Below, piece by piece: positions 24,058 to 33,148 of a DNA stretch of 64,000 nt (the first letter of the stretch is position 1; every line of letters begins with the position of its first letter). A program made the translations under genes and the position numbers. The DNA is taken from positions 85,771 through 149,770 of the forward strand of contig JALCME010000012.1 of NCBI GenBank assembly GCA_022648295.1, written 5' to 3'. Below the pieces are notes generated by a model that saw nothing but the letters and a program-made list of their open reading frames with translations, was not told the DNA's origin and ran no database searches. This DNA comes from Bacteroides sp. GTDB lineage: Bacteria > Bacteroidota > Bacteroidia > Bacteroidales > Bacteroidaceae.

Positions 24058-26757
24058 TTATCTTCCAGTTTGTTTAATCAACTGTTTGATCTCTTCATTC
24101 AGGCTGCTTGCTTCCATGAGCTGTTCCAATGTTAAATGCATGCGGTAGCGCCAATAATGCCGCGGATTTGCAGGAATATTAATGCGCTCCTCCTGAACAT
24201 TGGGATTACGCCACTTACTATCAATTGACATCCAGTCTTGCAAGGAGAGTATACAGAAGATAGAGTTGCTGTAAAGATGCCTGCGCACGACTTCTTCACA
24301 AAGCTCGGCATTGGCAACGGACGGCGCATCGCCATAATGACCGAGTATATTATTGTAGTACCGTTGCGTCTGCTGAACATCCTCTTCCCACCATCCTCGC
24401 AAGGTGGACATGTCGTGTGTGGAAATGGTGCAAACCGAACGGTATGGGTACCACTCGGGATGTCCGAATTCTTGTGATGCATCTTTGGGCATACGTTGTA
24501 TTTCCAAACTAAGTATACGCAGATCGTTCATCACTCGTGCTACGCATTCAGGAATCATGCCTAAGTCTTCGCCGCATACCAGCATCCGGGTCGCCTGTGT
24601 CAGTTGCGGCAGTTTCTTCATGGCCTGCTCACGCCAGAACTCATTGTGGCGGTGATAATAGTATTGGTCGTATAGCCGGTTGAAAGCATTCTTTTCGCCA
24701 TCATTCAGTGCACGGTAAATAAAGTCGTGTTGTACGCCAATACGCGGATGATACTTGTTCGGATCTTCGCGATCGGGTACAAATAATACGTCACTAATCA
24801 AAGCGTACAGTCCGTCACGAATCCAAATACTGTCTTCATCAGTTTTTCCTGAGAAATAGATTTCTACCTTTCGCTGGGTATCGAAGTCCGGACGCATACG
24901 GTACATTTCCCACGAACCGGTTGACTCTATAAAAGTTTGCTTCACATAGTCCACATGAGGTCCGAAAATCTGTCCCAGAAAATATTCGTGGATATAAGGT
25001 TTCAAGAAGAAATCTTCTCTGAAAGGTAATCCGTAGCTTTCTATTTCTTCTTTTGTCATCGGTAGTGCCGGTACGAACTGGCCTAATAGTCCATGTACAG
25101 CATGCATTGGTATTTCCCAGATGCGGAAGAATCCCAAAATGTGATCTATGCGATAAGCATCGAAGTATTCCGACATTTTCAGAAAACGCTTCATCCACCA
25201 GGCATATCCGTCTTTTTCCATCACATCCCAGTTGTAAGTAGGAAATCCCCAGTTTTGTCCATTAACGGAAAAGTCATCAGGTGGAGCACCAGCCTGTCCG
25301 TCCATGTTGAAGTAGTGTGGCTCTTTCCACGCTTCCACACTGTTCCGACTGATTCCGATAGGGATATCTCCTTTTAAAACTACCCCACAAATGCGGGCAT
25401 GCTTTGTTGCAGCTAATAGCTGTAGATGAAGATGAAACTGTATGAAGTAATAGATTGCGATATGTGGATAGTCCGCTGTGTCCGGGTGACATAGTTTCTC
25501 TATCTCTTCTTCTTTGTATTTTTGATATTTATCAGGCCATTTACGAAAGTTAGGCGTCTTATACGCGTCACGTAAGTAACTAAATACGGCGTAAGGTTGT
25601 AACCATTCTTTGTTGTGTTCGAAGAAGCTTTTGAATGTTTCCGAATTTAATAACGTTTCTCCTTCTTGCTCATAAATTAGATGGAAATACTCCCATTTGA
25701 TTTGATTGACAGCTTCGTAGTCTATTGTTGATAGCGCATTCAGTTCCTTCTGACGTTTGTCAAATTCAGACACTTTCTTTTTGTCCTTTAGTATGCCCAT
25801 CTGCTTTAAATCCGCATACATTGGATGGAGAGCATAAATGGAAATGCTGCTGTAGGGATAAGAGTCCGTCCATGTGTGCGTCATGGTAGTATCGTTTATT
25901 GGGAGTATCTGCACAACTTTTTGCTGTGTAAGTACCGCCCAATCAATAAGTTGTCTCAAATCTCCAAAGTCACCCACACCAAAACTCTTTTCCGAACGTA
26001 AGGAGAAAACAGGGACTGCTATTCCAGCGCCTTTCCATGACGGCAGGTTGAAATAGACGTAACGGTCGCCGACAACTAATGTCTCGTCTTTTTTCAGCTG
26101 AGGATTGGCAATGTAGCGATTGGGATTGTTTTCCCACGAAACAGCTTTATTCTCTTTTTTATGGTATAGAACAAACTTGTATTCTATTGGAAATTTTAAT
26201 TTAGCAGCCTCTATTTCAATTTGCCATTCCGGAAAGTTTGCATTGTTCATGATAATAGCATGATCAGGGTCCCAGTTTCCCAGTACTTCCTGATTGCCAC
26301 AAATGGCAAGACAGTGGTCATGGTCAATAACCGGTGCATATGCTTTTATAGAGATGCCTTTATTATGACTTTTGATAGACGACTTATCACTTTTGGATTG
26401 AGCCAACAATGATTCTGTAAAGGCTGACGTGTAGAAATATTGCTGTTCGGGAAGATCTTTCCAACAATCTTGTATGAGATATTTTTTAGAAGATACATCT
26501 GCTACATACAGTATGCGTGGGAGATTGTTCCATTCTGTCCGTACAGGTTTTCCGTCACGATAAATGTGGTAGCAATATTGAATAGTACCGTTTTCGGGCA
26601 CATGAATATCTGTCTTTAGATTCCAATGAATACCATCTTCGGTTTGCATTGGAGTCGCCTTGCCGGACTGGCTATTCCCTAATTCAGGAATGGAACCGGA
26701 GACTCTGACTTCTTCGCCCCAACTTGTGCGATATTCTATATGAAAAGATAGTGTCAT
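24058..26757 (-). CDS. malQ: 4-alpha-glucanotransferase with two CBM20 domains (GH77, DPE2-like)
   Basis: An 899-residue amylomaltase. Two starch-binding CBM20 domains (about 1-100 and 135-235) precede a GH77 catalytic domain from about 240. The nucleophile is Asp538 in AYRIDH; the acid/base lies in VCGEDLGMIPE and the third acid in STHDMSTLRGW. LKGDIPIGISRNSVE and GQAGAPPDDFSVNGQNWGFPTYNW complete the family pattern. The layout is that of plant DPE2 and Bacteroidetes homologues rather than of short bacterial MalQ. It moves glucan units between maltodextrins. No signal peptide, so cytosolic, acting on internal glycogen or imported maltodextrin. The 124-base gap upstream holds a 21-bp inverted repeat and a LacI-like operator. 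Confidence 0.9.
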   Translation of the reverse strand: MTLSFHIEYRTSWGEEVRVSGSIPELGNSQSGKATPMQTEDGIHWNLKTDIHVPENGTIQYCYHIYRDGKPVRTEWNNLPRILYVADVSSKKYLIQDCWKDLPEQQYFYTSAFTESLLAQSKSDKSSIKSHNKGISIKAYAPVIDHDHCLAICGNQEVLGNWDPDHAIIMNNANFPEWQIEIEAAKLKFPIEYKFVLYHKKENKAVSWENNPNRYIANPQLKKDETLVVGDRYVYFNLPSWKGAGIAVPVFSLRSEKSFGVGDFGDLRQLIDWAVLTQQKVVQILPINDTTMTHTWTDSYPYSSISIYALHPMYADLKQMGILKDKKKVSEFDKRQKELNALSTIDYEAVNQIKWEYFHLIYEQEGETLLNSETFKSFFEHNKEWLQPYAVFSYLRDAYKTPNFRKWPDKYQKYKEEEIEKLCHPDTADYPHIAIYYFIQFHLHLQLLAATKHARICGVVLKGDIPIGISRNSVEAWKEPHYFNMDGQAGAPPDDFSVNGQNWGFPTYNWDVMEKDGYAWWMKRFLKMSEYFDAYRIDHILGFFRIWEIPMHAVHGLLGQFVPALPMTKEEIESYGLPFREDFFLKPYIHEYFLGQIFGPHVDYVKQTFIESTGSWEMYRMRPDFDTQRKVEIYFSGKTDEDSIWIRDGLYALISDVLFVPDREDPNKYHPRIGVQHDFIYRALNDGEKNAFNRLYDQYYYHRHNEFWREQAMKKLPQLTQATRMLVCGEDLGMIPECVARVMNDLRILSLEIQRMPKDASQEFGHPEWYPYRSVCTISTHDMSTLRGWWEEDVQQTQRYYNNILGHYGDAPSVANAELCEEVVRRHLYSNSIFCILSLQDWMSIDSKWRNPNVQEERINIPANPRHYWRYRMHLTLEQLMEASSLNEEIKQLIKQTGR

Positions 26758-26772
26758 AAATATTAGATTTAG

Positions 26773-26832
26773 TAATAGCTACAATGATTATGCAAGTATA
26801 GAAATTATTCCGCATAATCATTGTAGCTATTA
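26773..26832. repeat. Perfect 21-bp inverted repeat, 18-base spacer, ahead of malQ
   Basis: The left arm is 26773-26793 (TAATAGCTAC...TTATGC) and the right arm 26812-26832 is its exact reverse complement. The near arm ends 16 bases before the malQ ATG. The spacer carries a near-consensus - strand -7 box, TATACTTG (26800-26793). It may be an operator or leader hairpin for malQ, or a processing or stop structure after nrdJ. No T-tract follows on either strand. Confidence 0.75.
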
Positions 26833-26854
26833 TTATCTAACTAATTTAAATCCT

Positions 26855-26872
26855 ATGCAAACGTTTGTGCAT
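26855..26872. promoter_or_regulatory. LacI-type operator-like palindrome
   Basis: ATGCAAACGTTTGTGCAT has a perfect CAAACGTTTG core (26858-26867), like LacI/CcpA-family operators with a central CG. It lies between nrdJ and malQ, about 100 bases ahead of malQ, so malQ is the likelier target. Confidence 0.4.
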
Positions 26873-26881
26873 GGCTTGAGG

Positions 26882-29419
26882 CTATCCACAGCGGGAAGCT
26901 CCGCAGGTTGTGCAGATCAAACAGCCTTCTTGGTATACAAGTGTTTCGTTTCCACAATTAGGACATTTTTTCCCTTTTGCTTCGGTTCCATCTGTGATAT
27001 ACTTCTTTAAAGCCCGTTCTACTCCGTTTTTCCATGTATTGATGTTTTCACTATCCAATTGCAAGGAGCTAACTAATTTGATCACTTGTTCAATAGGCAT
27101 GCGATAACGTAATACTCCGGAAATCAATTTTGCATAGTTCCAGTACTCTTTGTTGAATTTCTCCGAAAGTCCTTCAATCGTGACTTTGTAACCTCGTTTG
27201 TTTTCGAACTGGAAGTCATAGCGCTTATTTCCATCCTTATCCACATTCTTAATGATGTGTCCACATATCACATTTTTAGGTAGGATAATGCCTTCATCAT
27301 CATCTTGAAGTCCTGTAAATATTTCATAAGGATGACCATCTAGTAATCCGACAAAAGCAACCCATTTTTCTTTGTTGTTTTGAAACCGCACAACGTCTGC
27401 ATCAAGTACCGTTGGGCGGGTTTCTACTACCGTAGGTGGTTTGCAGGGGGGGAGCTCTTCTTTTTTATCGCTTTTTGCTGAAACAAGCACACCGGAGCGG
27501 GAGCCATCACGATATACCGTGCATCCCTTACATCCTGATTTCCATGCTTCTATATACAAACGATTAACCAGATCTTCGTCTACATCATTGGGTAAATTTA
27601 TTGTTACGCTGATGGAATGATCTACCCATTTCTGAATGCGTCCTTGCATTTTTACTTTCATCAGCCAGTCTACATCATTGGAAGTTGCTTTATAATAAGG
27701 TGACTTTTCTACCAATGCATCAACTTCCTCTTGTGTGTAACGTTTAGAAGGGTCGTAGCCCTGAGCTTCCATCCATGTTACAAATTTTGGATGAAATACA
27801 ATGTATTCTTCAAAAGCGTCTCCTGTTTCATCTATAAAGTCCACATGTACATTCGTATCATTGGGATTTACTTTCCGGCGACGCTTATATACGGGAAGAA
27901 ATACTGGTTCTATACCAGAAGTCGTTTGGGTCATTAAACTGGTAGTACCCGTCGGGGCAATAGTTAGACATGCAATATTGCGGCGACCGTATTTTTTCAT
28001 CTCTTCGTATAGTTCCGGTTCAGCTTCGCGCAGACGATTGATGAATGGATTCTTTATTTCCCGTTTGCTATCATAAATTTCGAAAGCTCCACGTTCTTTA
28101 GCCATCTGTACGGATGAGCGGTAAGCATTGAGTGCAATGGTCTTATGCACTTTCTCTGAAAAATCAGTTGCTTCTTCTGTTCCATAGCAAAGTCCTAGTG
28201 CGGCTAACATATCTCCTTCGGCTGTAATACCTACTCCGGTACGACGACCTTGACGACTCTTTTTATAGATTTTCTCCCATAACTCACGTTCGGTATGTTT
28301 CACATCTTCCTCTTCCGGATCGACCTTCACTTTTTCTAAGATTCGCTCAATTTTCTCCAATTCCAAATCTATGATGTCGTCCATAATACGTTGTGCCAGT
28401 GCTACGTGTTTTTTGAACAAATCAAAATCGAAATAAGCATCCGGTTTAAATGGGTTGACTACATATGAATAGAGGTTGATAGCTAGTAAACGGCAAGAGT
28501 CGTAAGGGCATAGAGGAATTTCACCGCACGGATTGGTGGATATCGTGCGATAGCCTAAGTCGGCATAACAATCAGGTACGGATTCTTTTATAATAGTATC
28601 CCAAAATAGAACACCTGGCTCTGCTGATTTCCATGCATTATGCACAATTTTCTTCCACAGGCTGGTTGCATCTATTTCTTTTTTCACAATGGGATTAGCG
28701 GAGTGAACGGGATATTGCTGCGTGTAAGGCTTTCCTTCAATAGCGGCTTTCATGAAAGCGTCATCCAGTTTGACTGATACGTTAGCCCCTGTTACTTTGC
28801 CTTCGGTCATCTTTGCATCAATAAAAGCTTCCGAATCGGGATGTTTGATGGAGACACTTAGCATTAGTGCACCACGACGCCCATCTTGTGCTACTTCACG
28901 GGTTGAATTGGAGTAACGTTCCATGAATGGAACCAATCCGGTAGAAGTTAAAGCGGAGTTTTTTACAGGTGATCCTTTGGGGCGGATATGTGATAAGTCA
29001 TGTCCGACTCCGCCGCGACGCTTCATTAATTGTACCTGTTCTTCGTCTATTTTGAAAATAGCACCATATGAATCGGCTTCTCCATCCACTCCGATAACAA
29101 AGCAGTTGGATAAAGAGGCTACCTGATAGTTATTGCCGATCCCTGTCATTGGACTCCCTTGCGGAACAATATATTTGAAATGATCAAGCAATCCGAATAA
29201 CTCTTTTGAATTTAAAGCATTCGGGTATTTTGCTTCGATGCGTGCCACTTCATTTGCTATTCTCCAATGCATGTCTTCCGGAGACTTTTCATATATGTTT
29301 CCAAAAGAATCTTTGACTGCGTATTTGTTTACCCAAACACGGGCAGCCAGCTCATCACCTTGAAAGTATCGTAAAGATTCTTCATAGGCTTCATCGTACG
29401 AGTAAGTTTGCTTTCCCAC
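26882..29419 (-). CDS. nrdJ: Adenosylcobalamin-dependent ribonucleotide reductase (class II)
   Basis: An 845-residue NrdJ. Key stretches are MTGIGNNYQVASLSNCFVIG near the start, the central TNPCGEIPLCPYDSCRLLAINLYSYV and IACLTIAPTGTTSLMTQTTSGIEP, and the C-terminal redox/zinc tail CPNCGNETLVYQEGCLICTTCGASRCG-like cysteine cluster. It reduces ribonucleotides to deoxyribonucleotides using coenzyme B12 and needs no oxygen, fitting a gut anaerobe. The start at 29419 (MGKQTYSYDEAYEES) is supported by a promoter 79-109 bases upstream. I looked for a cobalamin riboswitch in the AT-rich leader and found no B12 box, so regulation by B12 is not evident. Confidence 0.93.
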   Translation of the reverse strand: MGKQTYSYDEAYEESLRYFQGDELAARVWVNKYAVKDSFGNIYEKSPEDMHWRIANEVARIEAKYPNALNSKELFGLLDHFKYIVPQGSPMTGIGNNYQVASLSNCFVIGVDGEADSYGAIFKIDEEQVQLMKRRGGVGHDLSHIRPKGSPVKNSALTSTGLVPFMERYSNSTREVAQDGRRGALMLSVSIKHPDSEAFIDAKMTEGKVTGANVSVKLDDAFMKAAIEGKPYTQQYPVHSANPIVKKEIDATSLWKKIVHNAWKSAEPGVLFWDTIIKESVPDCYADLGYRTISTNPCGEIPLCPYDSCRLLAINLYSYVVNPFKPDAYFDFDLFKKHVALAQRIMDDIIDLELEKIERILEKVKVDPEEEDVKHTERELWEKIYKKSRQGRRTGVGITAEGDMLAALGLCYGTEEATDFSEKVHKTIALNAYRSSVQMAKERGAFEIYDSKREIKNPFINRLREAEPELYEEMKKYGRRNIACLTIAPTGTTSLMTQTTSGIEPVFLPVYKRRRKVNPNDTNVHVDFIDETGDAFEEYIVFHPKFVTWMEAQGYDPSKRYTQEEVDALVEKSPYYKATSNDVDWLMKVKMQGRIQKWVDHSISVTINLPNDVDEDLVNRLYIEAWKSGCKGCTVYRDGSRSGVLVSAKSDKKEELPPCKPPTVVETRPTVLDADVVRFQNNKEKWVAFVGLLDGHPYEIFTGLQDDDEGIILPKNVICGHIIKNVDKDGNKRYDFQFENKRGYKVTIEGLSEKFNKEYWNYAKLISGVLRYRMPIEQVIKLVSSLQLDSENINTWKNGVERALKKYITDGTEAKGKKCPNCGNETLVYQEGCLICTTCGASRCG

Positions 29420-29497
29420 GGTTCTTAATATCTTGTTATTTTATATATTGAAATAAATAAAGTAGAAGCATTACTTTGTATCAGTAATACGTGAATG

Positions 29498-29528
29498 CAA
29501 ATCTAATGAATGTTTTTATTATTGCAAA
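29498..29528 (-). promoter_or_regulatory. Promoter of nrdJ
   Basis: On the - strand, TTTG (29528-29525), 19 bases, TAGATTTG (29505-29498): a full Bacteroides -33/-7 pair. The rest of 29420-29760 is very AT-rich with no gene; a TATATTTG box at 29738-29745 serves the nitroreductase. Confidence 0.8.
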
Positions 29529-29760
29529 ATAAAAACATAATAAATTGTAGATAATATGGTAATTTCTTCTTTTAAATTTTAAATGATTGATATACAGCTG
29601 TTTGAATATGTACGTGTGGCAATTTGATTATCCTTTTTAGAAAACTTATAGGTTTGGATATTCTTTATTAGTTTTTATTTTAGATAATAATAAATTCTTT
29701 TATTTTATGATTATATGATAAATTGCTATTCTTTTTTTATATTTGCAAAAAAAGAATAGG

Positions 29761-30495
29761 ATGGAAAATTTTAAAAATAGAAGAACAATCCGCAAGTATA
29801 AGCAAAAAGATATTTCAGATAATTTGTTAAATGATTTATTTGAATCTGCATTTCGGGCTTCTACTGTGGGGAATATGCAAGTCTATAGTGTTATTGTAAC
29901 TCGGGACGATCAAAGAAAAGCAAAATTGGCTCCTGCACATTTTAATCAACCTATGGTACAGGAAGCTCCTGTTGTTTTAACTTTCTGCATTGATTTGAAT
30001 CGTTTTAGTAAATGGTGTAAGCAAAGGAATGCGGAGCCGGGATATAATAATTTTGAATGGTTTGTTACGGGGGCTGTAGATACATTGCTCGTTGCGCAGA
30101 CTTTCTGTATAGCGGCTGAAGAGAAGGGGTTGGGTATTTGCTATCTTGGTACTACTACTTATAATCCCCACTTGATTATTGATGCTTTGGAACTTCCGGA
30201 ATTGGTGTTTCCTATTGCTACCATAACTGTAGGATGGCCTGCTGAAAATCCTGAACAGGTAGATCGTTTGCCTTTGGAGGGGCTTATACATAAGGAAACT
30301 TATCATGATTATACATTAAAAGATATTGATCGTATATATTCCTATAAAGAGTCTTTATTGACTAATAAACAATTTATTCTTGAGAATAGGAAAGAAACTT
30401 TAGCCCAAGTCTTTACCGATGTGCGTTATAAAAAGGAGGATAATGAGGCAATGTCAAAGCTTCTTTGGGAGATAATGAAAAAGCAGGGATTTTAA
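29761..30495 (+). CDS. Nitroreductase family flavoprotein
   Basis: A 244-residue FMN-dependent oxidoreductase (PF00881). [13 protein letters not shown] at the start and [16 protein letters not shown] bind [41 protein letters not shown] is the C-terminal flavin/substrate region typical of NfsA/FRP-like reductases. Substrates of such enzymes include nitroaromatics and quinones; the native one is unknown. A TATATTTG -7 box at 29738-29745 overlaps an upstream TTG, so the ATG at 29761 is the start. The 3' end overlaps dnaA by 4 bases on the opposite strand, inside a shared terminator hairpin. Confidence 0.85.
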   Translation: MENFKNRRTIRKYKQKDISDNLLNDLFESAFRASTVGNMQVYSVIVTRDDQRKAKLAPAHFNQPMVQEAPVVLTFCIDLNRFSKWCKQRNAEPGYNNFEWFVTGAVDTLLVAQTFCIAAEEKGLGICYLGTTTYNPHLIIDALELPELVFPIATITVGWPAENPEQVDRLPLEGLIHKETYHDYTLKDIDRIYSYKESLLTNKQFILENRKETLAQVFTDVRYKKEDNEAMSKLLWEIMKKQGF

Positions 30496-30507
30496 CCCTG
30501 CTTTTTT
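30478..30507. terminator. Bidirectional terminator containing both stop codons
   Basis: AAAAAGCAGGG (30478-30488), loop ATTTTAA, CCCTGCTTTTT (30496-30506). A perfect 11-bp stem with A and T runs, so it can end transcription in both directions. The loop carries the stop codons of the nitroreductase (+) and dnaA (-) genes. Confidence 0.9.
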
Positions 30508-31886
30508 AATGCTGTTTGAATATCTTCAATCTCAGCACGAAAAGATTTATCTACTTCCCGTAACTCTTTGATTGTTTTGCATGCATGTAGTACAGTGGCA
30601 TGATCTTTATTCCCTATTAGCATACCAATCTTTGAGGTAGAAAAATCGGTGTACGATTTAGCTAAATACATTGCTATTTGTCTAGCCTGAACTACTTCAC
30701 GTTTTCTTGACTTGGTGTGTATTGTAGCGGTTTCTAATGAGAAATGTTTGCATACAATATTTATAATGTCATCAATAGTAACGCTCTTCTTTTCTTTGTT
30801 GACTACTTTTCGTACAATACGCTGCGCTAAATCCAAATCTATTTCTTTATTGTAGATGGTGGAATGTGCCATAATGGAAATTACAATTCCTTCCAAATCA
30901 CGTACACTATCGCATACATTCTCTGCAATGTAGTCAACAACTTCAGATGGAAATTGCAGCCCGTCACGGTGTATCTTGTTACGCAGAATATTCTTTCGGA
31001 GTTCTACGGTCGGTCTTTCCAACTCTGCTACCATTCCCCATTTAAAGCGCGTGATTAGTCGTTCTTCTACTCCTTGCAGAAGAATTGGTGCACGGTCTGA
31101 AGTTAAAATAAGCTGTTTCCCATTTTGGTGTAGGTGATTAAAAATGTGGAAGAACGTATTTTGAGTTTTAGTTACTCCTGCAAATTCCTGAATGTCGTCT
31201 ATGATAAGCACATCAATCGACTGATAAAAGTTAATAAAGTCGTTGGTTGTGTTATTACGGACGGAATCGGTATATTGTACTTGAAATAGATGAGCGGATA
31301 CATATAATACCCTTTTCCTTGGGTATAGTTCTTTGATTTTTGTACCAATTGCATTGGCAAGATGCGTTTTTCCAACACCCGATGCTCCGTAAAAAAATAA
31401 CGGATTGAATATTGTTTTGGCTGGATTTAGAGCTACAGCTTCAGCTACACTGCGAGAAAGCTTATTGCTGTAGCCTTCAATAAATGTTTCAAAGTTGTAT
31501 TCAGGATTTAAATGTGGGTCTAACTCCGAAGCCGAAGCAGGAATTTGCGGTATTTCTTTTCCTACTACATTCTTTTGAGAGATAATAGTACGTGGACTTG
31601 ATTCAAGGTTAACGGTAGTGCGAGAGCTTTTGTCAACCATAACATTATACATCAACTTGGTACCTTCCCCTACCGCTTTGTACAACGTCTTACGTAATAA
31701 GTCCACAAACTTATCTTCCAAAAATTCATAGAAAAATTGGCTGGGGACTTGTATTACCAACGTTTTGTCTTCATATTTTAATGGGACAATCGGAAGGAAC
31801 CATGTTTTGTATGTCTGTTCGGGAACATTGTCTCTAATGATTTCAAGACAGCGATTCCACAACCCGACATGATTTAATTCATTCAT
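30492..31886 (-). CDS. dnaA: Chromosomal replication initiator DnaA
   Basis: A 464-residue initiator with domain I (1-85), a short linker, the AAA+ domain with Walker A GASGVGKT (167-174) and Walker [11 protein letters not shown], the R-finger region [11 protein letters not shown], and the C-terminal DNA-binding domain with [16 protein letters not shown]. It opens the chromosome origin. Neighbours are not the dnaN-recF set of other phyla. I looked for DnaA boxes (TTATCCACA) in the flanking gaps and saw none, so this is probably not oriC. The 3' end overlaps the nitroreductase gene by 4 bases within a common terminator. Confidence 0.95.
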   Translation of the reverse strand: MNELNHVGLWNRCLEIIRDNVPEQTYKTWFLPIVPLKYEDKTLVIQVPSQFFYEFLEDKFVDLLRKTLYKAVGEGTKLMYNVMVDKSSRTTVNLESSPRTIISQKNVVGKEIPQIPASASELDPHLNPEYNFETFIEGYSNKLSRSVAEAVALNPAKTIFNPLFFYGASGVGKTHLANAIGTKIKELYPRKRVLYVSAHLFQVQYTDSVRNNTTNDFINFYQSIDVLIIDDIQEFAGVTKTQNTFFHIFNHLHQNGKQLILTSDRAPILLQGVEERLITRFKWGMVAELERPTVELRKNILRNKIHRDGLQFPSEVVDYIAENVCDSVRDLEGIVISIMAHSTIYNKEIDLDLAQRIVRKVVNKEKKSVTIDDIINIVCKHFSLETATIHTKSRKREVVQARQIAMYLAKSYTDFSTSKIGMLIGNKDHATVLHACKTIKELREVDKSFRAEIEDIQTALKKQG

Positions 31887-32237
31887 AACGGCTATGATAC
31901 ATTTATCGATTTAAGCAAAACTTCTACTTTTGCAAATTTGGGAATCTTATTTCAAAAAAACAAATCTCTTTTTTCTTGTGTTTTTCTTTTGGATAATAAA
32001 TGCTTTACTTTCAGTTAGTTATCTTATAACATACAAATAGCCCCGGATAGGGGGCTATTGTTTTTGTTTAATGCTTTGTATATTAGTTGGTTATATTCTA
32101 ATTTTGCCGGTTCCGCTTAATAAAAAAGGTAGCTAAAAAATATGAAATTTTGTCGCTACATGGACCTGCTGCAAGCGTTTTTTCTCTTTTTGTTTTTCTC
32201 TTTGTTATTTAGATAAAATCTATATAGAGGAAAATAT
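31887..32237. other. Intergenic region with a hairpin and a + strand -7 box
   Basis: 351 very AT-rich bases between the dnaA start and the end of the MCE gene. It holds a + strand TACTTTTG box (31925-31932) and the hairpin AATAGCCCC-GGATAG-GGGGCTATT (32036-32059) followed on the + strand by TGTTTTTG. On the - strand the hairpin could terminate the MCE transcript. Together the box and hairpin could also delimit a + strand RNA of about 125 nt. No frame is convincing. Confidence 0.5.
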
Positions 32238-33131
32238 TTATTTATCTTTTTTGCCGAATAGTGAGAAATGAACATACCGTTTAGGGTGTGATTTTAGATC
32301 CTCAAGCAGACTTGCTGCATTAGCGGATGTAGTACTTAAATTATAATAAAGTGAGGGGTCGTTTAATAAAAGACCGATGGTGTTGTCCTTTCTATTTAAA
32401 CGCTCTGTAACGCTTTTTATATTAGCTAAGGTTGAATCTACTTTGGCAAATGTTGTGCTATAATCTATGCCTTTTAAATTATTGCTGATTGCTATGAAGT
32501 TGTCTCCTATTGTATTAAGTTTATTGGTTAGTTGTGGAATGTCATTACCCATGAGTTTTTGTAATTGATGGCTTGTTACTTCCATATCCGCCATTGTGTT
32601 TTGTAAACTATGCAATGTTTTAGGGATGGCTGGGTCTCCTAAAATGATGTTTAGTGATGCAAGTATGGAATCTAATTTGGGGAGCATCTTTTCGACTTTG
32701 GGCATCATTGTGGTGACTTTTTCCATTATGCCGTTATTGATATTACCTGGTATGGTATCACCTATACGGTATTTTTCACGAGGATTATTAGCAAGTAACA
32801 AGTTCATTTTGACGCCACCCATTAGTTCAGCTGCAAGTTCGGCTGTACTCCCTTTGGGTATACGTAATTCAGGGTCCACATCAATTTCCGCAATAACGTT
32901 ACCTTGTTTTTCGTAATTATAATAAAGGTCACGCACGATGCCAACCCGATATCCATCTGCGAAAACAGGACTTGATTTTGTCAATCCATTGCTATTACTG
33001 AACTTTACATAAAAATAGCTGGATGGCTTAAACATATCGATGCCTTTCAAATAATTAATGCCATATACTAATATGCAAAGTGCAATAATGCCTGCGATTC
33101 CTATTCTAACTTCTTTGGTCAAATACTTCAT
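32238..33131 (-). CDS. MCE/MlaD-family protein
   Basis: A 297-residue protein with one N-terminal membrane helix (about 10-28) and an MCE domain (about 38-115: YFYVKFSNSNGLTKSSPVFADGYRVGIV). The remaining C-terminal part is helical with heptad-like leucines, as in other MlaD/PqiB-type proteins. MCE proteins form rings that carry lipids between inner and outer membranes, usually with an MlaE permease and MlaF ATPase; none is next to it here. It follows the amidase gene by only 17 bases, so the two are co-transcribed. Confidence 0.85.
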   Translation of the reverse strand: MKYLTKEVRIGIAGIIALCILVYGINYLKGIDMFKPSSYFYVKFSNSNGLTKSSPVFADGYRVGIVRDLYYNYEKQGNVIAEIDVDPELRIPKGSTAELAAELMGGVKMNLLLANNPREKYRIGDTIPGNINNGIMEKVTTMMPKVEKMLPKLDSILASLNIILGDPAIPKTLHSLQNTMADMEVTSHQLQKLMGNDIPQLTNKLNTIGDNFIAISNNLKGIDYSTTFAKVDSTLANIKSVTERLNRKDNTIGLLLNDPSLYYNLSTTSANAASLLEDLKSHPKRYVHFSLFGKKDK

Positions 33132-33148
33132 AATTTTGGTATTCTGTA

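Noticed and set aside
29420..29742. Cobalamin riboswitch ahead of nrdJ
   Set aside because: No B12 box and too little G/C for the fold.
31887..32237. Chromosome origin next to dnaA
   Set aside because: AT-rich, but I found no DnaA boxes (TTATCCACA or close forms) clustered here.
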